A stretch of 64,000 bases of DNA from JAUMWX01 sp023394215 (lineage in GTDB: Bacteria; Bacillota; Clostridia; Tissierellales; Peptoniphilaceae). Shown here one piece after another: positions 42,897-50,101 of this stretch. The translations under genes and the position numbers were made by a program. Under the pieces are notes generated by a model that was not told the DNA's origin, ran no database searches, and saw only the letters and a list, made by a program, of their open reading frames with translations. The stretch lies in NCBI GenBank assembly GCA_050313995.1, contig JBNPMM010000003.1; one strand, 5' to 3'. Every line of letters begins with the position of its first letter. Positions within the stretch are counted from its first letter, which is position 1.

Positions 42897-44777
42897 TTAC
42901 ATTTCCATAAGCTTCATAGTCTTTTGAGTATAAGAAACAACATCATCAAGCTTCAAACCGGCTATAAGTCTTGCCTGGTCGTATAGCACACTTGATATTA
43001 AGCTTATTTTTTCGCTGTCATTTTTAGATAAAGCCTCCATCAACTTAGCATAAATCGGATGCTTAGTATTTATTTCCAAAACTTTTTCAGCCTTTATCTG
43101 AGGTCCGTCTATTTGGCCTGCAAGGGTCTTTTCCATCTCGATTGAAATTTCTCCTTTAGAAATCAAACAAGCTGCATCCTCTAAAAGCCTCTTACCCTCT
43201 CTAACCTCTATTACCTGATCTCCCAAAGCTTCCTTCATCTTATTGAAAAGTTCAGTTTTGTTAAGCCTGTCGCCTTCATCTTCAAGAGTTTCTTCCTCTA
43301 CATCCTCTATATCAAATACGGACTTAAATTTCTTTTCCCCATATTTTTCAAGAATCTTTATTACAAATTCATCTATTTCCTGATCCAAATACAAGATTTC
43401 ATAACCGTCAGCCTTAGCCTTTTGTAATTGTGGAAGCTTATCTATTTCCTTATAGGATGATCCTGCCGCATAGTATATTTCTTCCTGTTTTTCAGGCATA
43501 TTGGAAACATAAGTTTCAAGGCTTATAGGCTCTTGAGACTTTGAGGTTTTAAATAATAAAAGGTCTTGTAATTCATCTTTTTTAGCTCCGAATGATGAGT
43601 ATATACCGGCCTTTATGCTTAAGCCGAAGGCTTCAAAAAATTCCCTGTATTTAGCCGTTTCATCCTTAAGCATTGACTTAAGTTCCGAAATCACCTTCTT
43701 TTCTATATTCTTTGCTATAGAAATAAGTCTTCTATCCTTTTGTAAAATTTCTCTTGAAATATTAAGTGAGAGATCCTCGGAATCTACAACCCCTCTTACA
43801 AATGAAAGATACTCAGGTAAAAGCTCTTCATTCTTTTCCATTATCATAACTCCGTTGGAATAAAGTTCCAAGCCCCTCTTAAAGTCCTTTGTATAAAAAT
43901 CAAAAGGTCTTTGACTCGGTATATAAAGAATGGCCCTATAATTTATCATACCTTCCGCATTTAAATGAATCCATTTTAAAGGTTGGTCAAACCCATATCT
44001 TTGTTCTTGATAGAAATTTCTGTAATCATCATCCGAAAGTTCGTTTTTAGACTTGTTCCAAATAGGAATCATGGAATTTAACACTTCTATTTCCTTATAT
44101 TCCTCGGATTCATAATCGTCCGAGCCTGTATCCTTACGCCTATACTTGGTCACTTCCATTTTTATAGGATACTTTATATAATTGGAATATTTTTGTACAA
44201 GCTCTTTTATAAAATACCAATCTAAATATTGATCAAACTTCTCTTCTTCATCAACATTTTCTTTTATATACAATTTAATACTTGTTCCTACATCTTCTTT
44301 GTCCGCTTCTTCTATTTCATAACCATCGGTTCCTTGACTTGTCCACCTATAAGCTTTCTCTGAATTGACAGCCTTACTTACAACCTCTATCTTATCCGCA
44401 ACCATAAAGGCTGAATAGAAACCCACACCAAACTGTCCTATTATGGAAATTTCGTCATTCTTATTAAGATTTTTAAAATCCAGAGATCCGCTCTTGGCTA
44501 TTGTTCCCAAGTTATTTTCCAAATCTTCCTTGGTCATACCCACTCCCTTATCTCTAATTTCAAGGCTTCTCTCATCCTTATCATATAAAATTTCTATTTG
44601 AAAATCCGACCTGTCAAAGCCCTTGTCATTATTTTGAAGTTCATAAATATATCTCTTGTCCAAAGCGTCCGATGCATTTGAAATCAGTTCCCTAAGAAAT
44701 ATATCCCTATTTGTGTATATAGAATTAATCATCAAATCCAAAATTTTTTTCGATTCTGTTTCAAATTGTTTTTTCAT
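42897..44777 (-). CDS. htpG: molecular chaperone HtpG (Hsp90)
   Basis: Bacterial Hsp90 of 626 residues. The N-terminal ATPase shows FLRELISNASDALDK, IRDKGVGMTKEDL and GQFGVGFYSAFMV; the middle domain has the usual QRPFDFYTKDFKRGLELYSN and VDSEDLSLNISREILQ, and the C-terminal dimer domain follows. I choose the ATG at 44777, which has AAAGGAGGAG just upstream. A longer frame would begin inside the CIRCE operator and promoter. The CIRCE site means control by the heat-shock repressor HrcA. Confidence 0.97.
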   Translation of the reverse strand: MKKQFETESKKILDLMINSIYTNRDIFLRELISNASDALDKRYIYELQNNDKGFDRSDFQIEILYDKDERSLEIRDKGVGMTKEDLENNLGTIAKSGSLDFKNLNKNDEISIIGQFGVGFYSAFMVADKIEVVSKAVNSEKAYRWTSQGTDGYEIEEADKEDVGTSIKLYIKENVDEEEKFDQYLDWYFIKELVQKYSNYIKYPIKMEVTKYRRKDTGSDDYESEEYKEIEVLNSMIPIWNKSKNELSDDDYRNFYQEQRYGFDQPLKWIHLNAEGMINYRAILYIPSQRPFDFYTKDFKRGLELYSNGVMIMEKNEELLPEYLSFVRGVVDSEDLSLNISREILQKDRRLISIAKNIEKKVISELKSMLKDETAKYREFFEAFGLSIKAGIYSSFGAKKDELQDLLLFKTSKSQEPISLETYVSNMPEKQEEIYYAAGSSYKEIDKLPQLQKAKADGYEILYLDQEIDEFVIKILEKYGEKKFKSVFDIEDVEEETLEDEGDRLNKTELFNKMKEALGDQVIEVREGKRLLEDAACLISKGEISIEMEKTLAGQIDGPQIKAEKVLEINTKHPIYAKLMEALSKNDSEKISLISSVLYDQARLIAGLKLDDVVSYTQKTMKLMEM

Positions 44778-44788
44778 TTTCTCCTCCT

Positions 44789-44815
44789 TTAGCAGTCTAA
44801 GTCTCCGAGTGCTAA
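44789..44815 (-). promoter_or_regulatory. CIRCE element (HrcA operator) of htpG
   Basis: TTAGCAGTC (44789-44797), nine bases, GAGTGCTAA (44807-44815). This is the CIRCE palindrome TTAGCACTC-N9-GAGTGCTAA with one mismatch. It lies between the -10 box and the ribosome-binding site, so it covers the transcript start and its message forms a leader hairpin. Confidence 0.9.
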
Positions 44816-44819
44816 CCAT

Positions 44820-44848
44820 ATATTAGCAAATTACTTTTTAAAAGTCAA
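44820..44848 (-). promoter_or_regulatory. sigma-A promoter of htpG
   Basis: On the minus strand TTGACT (44843-44848), 17 bases, TAATAT (44820-44825). Transcription would start at about 44813, inside the CIRCE element. Confidence 0.8.
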
Positions 44849-44862
44849 ATAAGGTAAAAATA

Positions 44863-44891
44863 TTGAGCACCTTCTATTTATCCTGTATAAT
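44863..44891 (+). promoter_or_regulatory. sigma-A promoter of cbpB
   Basis: TTGAGC (44863-44868), 17-base spacer, TATAAT (44886-44891), about 18 bases before the ATG. It diverges from and lies close to the htpG promoter. Confidence 0.75.
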
Positions 44892-44909
44892 AAACATAGA
44901 GGTGATTAA

Positions 44910-45407
44910 ATGATAAACAAAAAAATTAAAGACCTTTTATTAGAAGATACTTCCAGCATGATAGTTTCCGCTTCCAATACATCTATGGTGTTTGCGGATA
45001 ATGATTTACAACATGCTGTCTTATTACTTACAAATGTAAACTATGCATCTATTCCTGTATTGGACTATGACAACCACTTTATAGGCCTCATATCCAACCA
45101 TCAAATAATGAAATTTATAGGCCAAAAACTCTTTGAAGAAGGAGTTGATATACTTTCAAAATATAAGGTAAAGGATGCAATAGATAAGAGATACTACATA
45201 ACCGGTGAAGATTTTGACTTGGAAGAAGTCCTTAGGGCCCTTGTAGATTATAATTTCATATGCCTTGTAGACAAGGATATGAAATACAAGGGTATGATTA
45301 CAAGATCCAATATCCTAAGGAGGGTGAATTACCTGCTTCACTCTCTTGATAGGGAATTTACCATATCCGAAAGAAAGAAAATTTTAAATTCTATAAATTT
45401 TGCATAA
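44910..45407 (+). CDS. cbpB: CBS-domain c-di-AMP-binding protein CbpB/DarB
   Basis: A 165-residue soluble protein with two CBS domains (about residues 10-75 and 90-150). It matches the CbpB/DarB family in length and layout. In Bacillus and Listeria the apo form binds the (p)ppGpp synthetase Rel and pyruvate carboxylase, and c-di-AMP releases it; this links potassium status to starvation signalling. Signatures are SIPVLDYDNHFIGLISNHQIM and the C-terminal MKYKGMITRSNILRRVNYLLH. AGGTGAT precedes the ATG. It ends in a strong palindromic terminator. The c-di-AMP role is by family resemblance. Confidence 0.8.
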   Translation: MINKKIKDLLLEDTSSMIVSASNTSMVFADNDLQHAVLLLTNVNYASIPVLDYDNHFIGLISNHQIMKFIGQKLFEEGVDILSKYKVKDAIDKRYYITGEDFDLEEVLRALVDYNFICLVDKDMKYKGMITRSNILRRVNYLLHSLDREFTISERKKILNSINFA

Positions 45408-45410
45408 TAT

Positions 45411-45436
45411 AAAACCCGTTCATATGAACGGGTTTT
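45411..45436. terminator. bidirectional terminator
   Basis: A perfect 26-base palindrome: AAAACCCGTTCAT followed by its exact complement. It ends in T on both strands and lies between the convergent cbpB and nagA genes. Confidence 0.85.
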
Positions 45437-45446
45437 GACTTATCTA

Positions 45447-46598
45447 TTAAAATTTTGCATACAACTTCTTGCCTGATAAATAGGTAGCTTTTAAATCCAA
45501 ATCTTTGGACAAAACTATAAAGTCTGCATCTCTTCCTTCCTTAAGACTTCCGCAAATATCATCTATACCGACCGATTTTGCCGGTACGAGTGATGCCATA
45601 TCTAAAGCCTGTCTAAGATCGGCTATATCCCAATCACAAACATTCTTTACAGCCCGACACAAAGTCAAAATTGAACCTGCTAAATTCCCCTCCTTAAGCC
45701 TTGCCGTCCCTTCTTTAACAACAATAGGAAATTCCCCCAAGTTATAGTCTCCATCCGGCATACCTCCCGCCTTTATACAGTCGGTTACAAGTGCTATCCT
45801 GTCTTTCCCCTTATGGTCAATCAAAATTTTTGCTGCCACAGGATGAACATGATGCCCGTCACAGATAAGCTCCCCTACGGCATCCGTTTCAAAAAGAGCC
45901 CCTACCATACCGGGATTTCTATGATGAAGCCCGCTCATTGCGTTATAGGCATGTATAAAAATATTCGCCCCCGCCTTAACTGCATCTGAGGCCTCTTCAT
46001 AAGTCGCATCGGAGTGTCCTAAAGCCACATATACCCCAAGCTTTCTCGCTTCTTTTATAAATTCCAACACACCGTGTCTTTCAGGCGCTATGCCGATTTT
46101 GTTTAAAATCCCTCCGGACAGGTCCTTCCATCTCTTGACTTCTTCTATATCAGGATTTTTCATATAAGAAGCGTTCTGAGCCCCCTTATACTTTTCAGTA
46201 AAATAGGGTCCCTCAAGAAAGAGTCCCCTTACCCTCGCCCCTTCTACATATTTATACTCTCTTGCTACACGCCTGCACAAATTATCAAGCTCTTCCGCTG
46301 AAGCCGTCAAAGATGTCGGCAAAAAAGAAGTAACCCCCGTTTCCAAAAGTCCCTTGGATATTATATTTAAGCTTCCCTCTTTATCATCCATAAGGTCCGC
46401 ACCCTTATATCCGTGAATATGTGTATCTACAAGTCCGGGACCTATATAAAGGTCTCTAAAATCCTCAAATTTATCAAAATGAATTTTCGGCTTTTCCTCG
46501 AAAAATTCCTTAATCCTACCATCCTCAACAAGCATAAAGCCCTCATCAAGGGTTACATCATATTTAAATATTTTTTTAGCCTTGTAAAGAATTCTCAT
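45447..46598 (-). CDS. nagA: N-acetylglucosamine-6-phosphate deacetylase
   Basis: Removes the acetyl group from GlcNAc-6-phosphate, feeding amino sugars into glycolysis or wall synthesis. The 383-residue amidohydrolase has the metal motif GLVDTHIHGYKG, FLPTSLTAS, LEGPYFTEKYKGAQN with the catalytic-site Glu, the LGHSDATYEEA and IHAYNAMSGLHHRNPG histidines, and LVTDCIKAGG with the catalytic Asp. It follows apbE by 8 bases. No nagB is seen in the window. Recycled wall GlcNAc, for example released by the glucosaminidase, could be the source. Confidence 0.95.
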   Translation of the reverse strand: MRILYKAKKIFKYDVTLDEGFMLVEDGRIKEFFEEKPKIHFDKFEDFRDLYIGPGLVDTHIHGYKGADLMDDKEGSLNIISKGLLETGVTSFLPTSLTASAEELDNLCRRVAREYKYVEGARVRGLFLEGPYFTEKYKGAQNASYMKNPDIEEVKRWKDLSGGILNKIGIAPERHGVLEFIKEARKLGVYVALGHSDATYEEASDAVKAGANIFIHAYNAMSGLHHRNPGMVGALFETDAVGELICDGHHVHPVAAKILIDHKGKDRIALVTDCIKAGGMPDGDYNLGEFPIVVKEGTARLKEGNLAGSILTLCRAVKNVCDWDIADLRQALDMASLVPAKSVGIDDICGSLKEGRDADFIVLSKDLDLKATYLSGKKLYAKF

Positions 46599-46606
46599 AT
46601 TTTCTC

Positions 46607-47692
46607 CTATTTGCTATTTGTAGCTCCTTGAGACTTCATATACTTTTTAATATTTTCCGTAAACTCCACTTTCTCGCCTATTTTTCCCCACAAAACTCCG
46701 GCATTCGGATAATTTTTAAGGATTTCTTCAGCCTCTTCCTTGCTTGAAAGGAAAATCGCCGTAGATAAGAGGTCCCCCTCTCCCGAATCTTGAGTAATGA
46801 TGGTTACCGAATTATAATATCCTCCAGGCATTAAGCTTTTAGTATCTATTAAATGATGATACTTTTTCCCGTTATGAAGAAAATATCTCTCATAATCCCC
46901 GCTTGTAACAACCGAAGTTTGCCCTATATACAAGGTTTCAAGATAATCTGCCGCTTCAGTATCGGGATTTTGTATACCTATTCCCCAAGTTTCTCTATCA
47001 CCGCCTCTTGTTCCTATGAGCCTTATATTTCCTCCTGCACTTATGGAAGCATGCTTTACTCCCGCTTCCTCAAGTTTTTTTGCGACAAGCTCTGTAGCAT
47101 AGCCCTTCGCTATAGAACCCAAATCTATGGACGTCTTATCATTGTCTATATAAACACTGGATTTTTCCTCGTCCAAAACTATGCTTTTTATGTCCATATA
47201 TTTAGCTGCCTCTTTCAAATCTTCCATCTTCGGAAGTTTGGTTTGCTTATCATTCAAATCCTGATTTTGCAACCTGTTCAAATGCCATACTTCAAGAAGG
47301 GATCCTGATGCTATATTAACCTTCCCCAATGTTTTATCATAACTTTCTATAGCATATTTTATGAGATTAAACAGGTCCTTATCAACCACTACCGCTTCCT
47401 TGCCGGCCTTATCGTTTATAGTCTTAACATTATTTATGCCCTCATACGAATTATACCTGTCATACAACTTATGAAGTCTTTTATATTCTTCTTCAAGAAG
47501 CTTAGCATGTTTTTCAAAATCTTCCTTGCTGTCAGGATACTCCAAATATGAAATCACCGTATCAAATAAATCATAATAGGTCTTACTCTCCTTTTGAGCA
47601 TTTACGGGACTTTTTCTATCATCCTTTCCGCAAGCTGCAAGACCCAATAAAATTACCAAAGTCATCACTATGGCTAAAAACTTATTTTTCAT
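46607..47692 (-). CDS. apbE: ApbE-family FAD:protein FMN transferase, lipoprotein
   Basis: A 361-residue exported lipoprotein (lipobox ILLGLAACGK). ApbE enzymes attach FMN covalently to threonine in extracytoplasmic redox proteins. Family motifs are seen: SYEGINNVKTINDKAG, GSIAKGYATELVAKKL, HASISAGGNIRLIG, WGIGIQNPD and SVVTSGDYERYF, then HLIDTKSLMPGG and the Asp near DLLSTAIFLSS for Mg2+. The next gene upstream, 168 bases away, encodes a tandem-domain lipoprotein that could be its partner. No canonical FMN_bind target is found in the window. Confidence 0.92.
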   Translation of the reverse strand: MKNKFLAIVMTLVILLGLAACGKDDRKSPVNAQKESKTYYDLFDTVISYLEYPDSKEDFEKHAKLLEEEYKRLHKLYDRYNSYEGINNVKTINDKAGKEAVVVDKDLFNLIKYAIESYDKTLGKVNIASGSLLEVWHLNRLQNQDLNDKQTKLPKMEDLKEAAKYMDIKSIVLDEEKSSVYIDNDKTSIDLGSIAKGYATELVAKKLEEAGVKHASISAGGNIRLIGTRGGDRETWGIGIQNPDTEAADYLETLYIGQTSVVTSGDYERYFLHNGKKYHHLIDTKSLMPGGYYNSVTIITQDSGEGDLLSTAIFLSSKEEAEEILKNYPNAGVLWGKIGEKVEFTENIKKYMKSQGATNSK

Positions 47693-47811
47693 AAATATCT
47701 CCCTTGAAATTATATTTAATTAAAAGTCGGTAAAATTTATCCGCCTCATTAGATTATATAATAAGAAGGAAGCTTTTTCAAAAGGGCTTCTATTTACCAA
47801 ATTTTAAAATA

Positions 47812-47845
47812 AAAAATATCTGCCGAACCGTAAAATTCGACAGAT
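47812..47845 (-). terminator. terminator after the tandem-domain lipoprotein gene
   Basis: On the minus strand ATCTGTCGAA pairs with TTCGGCAGAT (one G-U) around an eight-base loop and is followed by ATTTTTTATTTT. Confidence 0.75.
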
Positions 47846-47860
47846 ATTAAGCATATTCTA

Positions 47861-48997
47861 TTATTTTGCAGCTTTAACAGCGTCAACTACAGCCTTTTGA
47901 TAACCTGTGATGGTTACTGTGATTGTTGCCTTTAAATCGGCATCTGTAGTCTTTCCTTCTTCTACAGCTATGCCGGCTACTTGATCACCTGTCTTTCCAA
48001 CTGTCCAGTCTTCAAGACCCTTAATTTGTTCATCCCATTCTTTGCCTATAGCTGAAGCCTTCTTCATACCGTATTCAGCACCCAAGTCCTTCTTGCTTGC
48101 TCCTTCTTTAGTAACATCAGTTACCAATTTTCCGTCAGTGGCAAATTCTACAGTGTTTTGAGCTACATCGATAAGAGTCTTTACTATTTTGCCATCTTTA
48201 TCAAGGGCAACAACTGCGAATGTAGTTTCAAATTGAACTTTTGCTCCCTTACCTTCTGCAGCAGCTTTTGTGCTGTGTCCTAAACCTGATGAAATAGAGA
48301 ATCCTACCTTTTCTACACCTGTTACTTCAACAGCACTTGCATATGCTTTTTCCAATGCTCCTATGTAAGGATCTATTGTAATTGTTACAGATGCCTTTAG
48401 GTCTTCTCCTGATGGAACCGCCTTATGAGCAGCATCCCTCTCAGCTACAGGTATAGCCTTGATTTCTTCTAAAGTCTTGCCTACGAAATATTCTTCCAAA
48501 GCTTGAGCTTGTTCAAACCATTCTTTACCAATTCCTGATTTAGCCTTCATTCCATAATCAGCACCCAATTGCTTTTTGCTTAAGAAAGTCATTTTTTCTA
48601 TATCATCAACAAAAGTGCCGTCTTCTTTAACACCTACTTTGTTTTGAGCTACATCAAATTGCACCTTAACAACCTTTCCGTCTTTATCGAAAGCGGCAGC
48701 GGCTACGGTAACATCAGCTTGAGCAGTTCCTTTTCCGTCTTCAACAGCTTTTGACTTTGAAAGCTTTATAGTATGACCTACACCGATTTTAGCTATTTCT
48801 CCTGCCTGAGCTGCTTCCTTACCGGCTTCAGCTGTTTTTCCAGCTTCTTCCTTGCCGGCTTCAGTTGTTTTTCCTGCTTCTTCTTTTTTGCCAGTTTCTT
48901 CTTTAGCCGGTTCTTCCTTCTTTGCAGTGTTGTTAGTACCGCAAGCTGAAAGCACCAAAGCTGAAGCTAAAAGCAAACTTAGTAATTTTTTCTTCAT
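47861..48997 (-). CDS. lipoprotein with two homologous domains, function unknown
   Basis: A 378-residue lipoprotein (lipobox VLSACG, Cys19). A low-complexity Glu/Ala/Gly/Lys linker (EAGKTAEAGKE type) covers residues 25-65. Two homologous domains follow, about 66-222 and 228-378. Shared landmarks are GxGHxxK, FDKDGKVVKVQFDVAQN / LDKDGKIVKTLIDVAQN, then SKKQLGADYGMKAKSGIGK / SKKDLGAEYGMKKASAIGK, a W-x-EQ helix and VGKT. The layout resembles two-domain flavinylated lipoproteins, and ApbE is encoded next. However, I do not find the D-x-(S/T)-(G/A)-A-T acceptor motif, so flavinylation is only a hypothesis. It has a strong promoter and its own terminator, suggesting an abundant surface protein. Confidence 0.8.
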   Translation of the reverse strand: MKKKLLSLLLASALVLSACGTNNTAKKEEPAKEETGKKEEAGKTTEAGKEEAGKTAEAGKEAAQAGEIAKIGVGHTIKLSKSKAVEDGKGTAQADVTVAAAAFDKDGKVVKVQFDVAQNKVGVKEDGTFVDDIEKMTFLSKKQLGADYGMKAKSGIGKEWFEQAQALEEYFVGKTLEEIKAIPVAERDAAHKAVPSGEDLKASVTITIDPYIGALEKAYASAVEVTGVEKVGFSISSGLGHSTKAAAEGKGAKVQFETTFAVVALDKDGKIVKTLIDVAQNTVEFATDGKLVTDVTKEGASKKDLGAEYGMKKASAIGKEWDEQIKGLEDWTVGKTGDQVAGIAVEEGKTTDADLKATITVTITGYQKAVVDAVKAAK

Positions 48998-49033
48998 TTT
49001 TCATTCCTCCTATTTTGCGTTTTGGCAATACTG

Positions 49034-49062
49034 ATTCTAAGATATACAAAAACTTTTGTCAA
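49034..49062 (-). promoter_or_regulatory. strong sigma-A promoter of the tandem-domain lipoprotein gene
   Basis: On the minus strand TTGACA (49057-49062), 17 bases, TAGAAT (49034-49039). Confidence 0.8.
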
Positions 49063-49124
49063 ACAATATTACAAATATAAAGACGATTTAACCTGCAAAC
49101 CTTAACAAAATATATGCATACGGC

Positions 49125-49164
49125 AAAAAAAAAAGACTCAAATATAGATTTCATCTATATTTGA
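49125..49164 (-). terminator. recR terminator, overlapping the stop codon
   Basis: An 11-bp perfect stem TCAAATATAGA / TCTATATTTGA with a five-base loop, followed by ten T on the minus strand. The recR stop codon is inside the stem. Confidence 0.85.
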
Positions 49165-49754
49165 CGCCTTTCTTCGAGTGCTTTCATTAAAGTTACATCA
49201 TCGTAATATTCTAAGTTACCCCCAACAGGTATACCGCTTGCTATTCTGGTAATCTTTATATCTCGATTTTTCAATACTTCTTTAAGAAACAACATAGTAG
49301 TTTCCCCTTCCAAAGTAGGAGATATGGCAAATATGACCTCTTTTACACCATCTCTGTCCACCCGGTCTATAAACCCGTCTACCCCTATATCATCGGGAGA
49401 AATCATTCCGCCCGGACTTATAAGCCCATTCAAAACATAATATTTACCTTTGAAAAACCCGGATTTTTCTATAGAAAGAAGATTGGTAACATCTTCAACA
49501 ACACAAATTACAGAATTGTCCCTGTCCAAGTCCCTGCATATGGGGCATATGTCTTCTTCAGTTAAGTTCCCGCAATTCTTACATTTATGAATCTTATCCC
49601 CGGCTTCCCTAAAACTTTCAATAAAATTGCTCAGCTTATCCCTATCCATTGAAACTATATGAAGTGCCAATCTCTGGGCTGATTTTCTACCGACTGAAGG
49701 AAGTTTTCTAAGACTCTCTATTAAATTTTCCAAAGATTCCGGATATTCGTACAT
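49155..49754 (-). CDS. recR: recombination protein RecR
   Basis: A 199-residue DNA-binding ring protein of the RecFOR pathway. The helix-hairpin-helix LRKLPSVGRKSAQRLALH is followed by the zinc finger CKNCGNLTEEDICPIC and a Toprim domain (ICVVEDVTNLLSIEKSG, YYVLNGLISP). Standard length. It ends the dnaX-ybaB-recR operon, conserved throughout bacteria. Confidence 0.97.
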   Translation of the reverse strand: MYEYPESLENLIESLRKLPSVGRKSAQRLALHIVSMDRDKLSNFIESFREAGDKIHKCKNCGNLTEEDICPICRDLDRDNSVICVVEDVTNLLSIEKSGFFKGKYYVLNGLISPGGMISPDDIGVDGFIDRVDRDGVKEVIFAISPTLEGETTMLFLKEVLKNRDIKITRIASGIPVGGNLEYYDDVTLMKALEERRQI

Positions 49755-49763
49755 TTCTACCTC

Positions 49764-50093
49764 TTACAGTCCCGGTATATTTAATCCGCCGGTAATTTTT
49801 CCCATTTCCTTTTCAGAAATTTCTTCAGCCTTCTTTATAGCCTCATTTATAGCAACAACCACCATATCTTCAAGCATTTCCACTTCTTCAGGATCAAGTA
49901 AATCCGGATTAATCTTTACAGATAAAACTTCCTTCTTGCCGTTTACTCTTGCTTCAACCATGCCTCCGCCTGCTTGTCCGGTAACCTCTTGCTCTTCAAT
50001 CTGCCTTTGGGTCTCTTCAATCCTTTTTTGCATCTCCTGCATTTGTTTCATCATCTTATTCATGTTGGCTCCACCAAAATTTCCTCTTCTCAT
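49764..50093 (-). CDS. YbaB/EbfC nucleoid-associated protein
   Basis: A 109-residue DNA-binding protein of the YbaB/EbfC family. The N-terminal helix is Met/Gln-rich (MNKMMKQMQEMQKRIEETQ), then GGGMVEARVNGKKEVLSVKI and DPEEVEMLEDMVVVAINEAI, the family core. GGAGG lies five bases before the ATG at 50093; a second Met ten residues on is a less likely start. It is located between dnaX and recR with gaps of about 9 bases. Confidence 0.95.
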   Translation of the reverse strand: MRRGNFGGANMNKMMKQMQEMQKRIEETQRQIEEQEVTGQAGGGMVEARVNGKKEVLSVKINPDLLDPEEVEMLEDMVVVAINEAIKKAEEISEKEMGKITGGLNIPGL

Positions 50094-50101
50094 AAATCCT
50101 C

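Noticed and set aside
47861..48997. Calling the tandem-domain lipoprotein an FMN_bind protein
   Set aside because: The neighbouring apbE is suggestive, but the FMN acceptor motif is missing, so the name would overstate the evidence.
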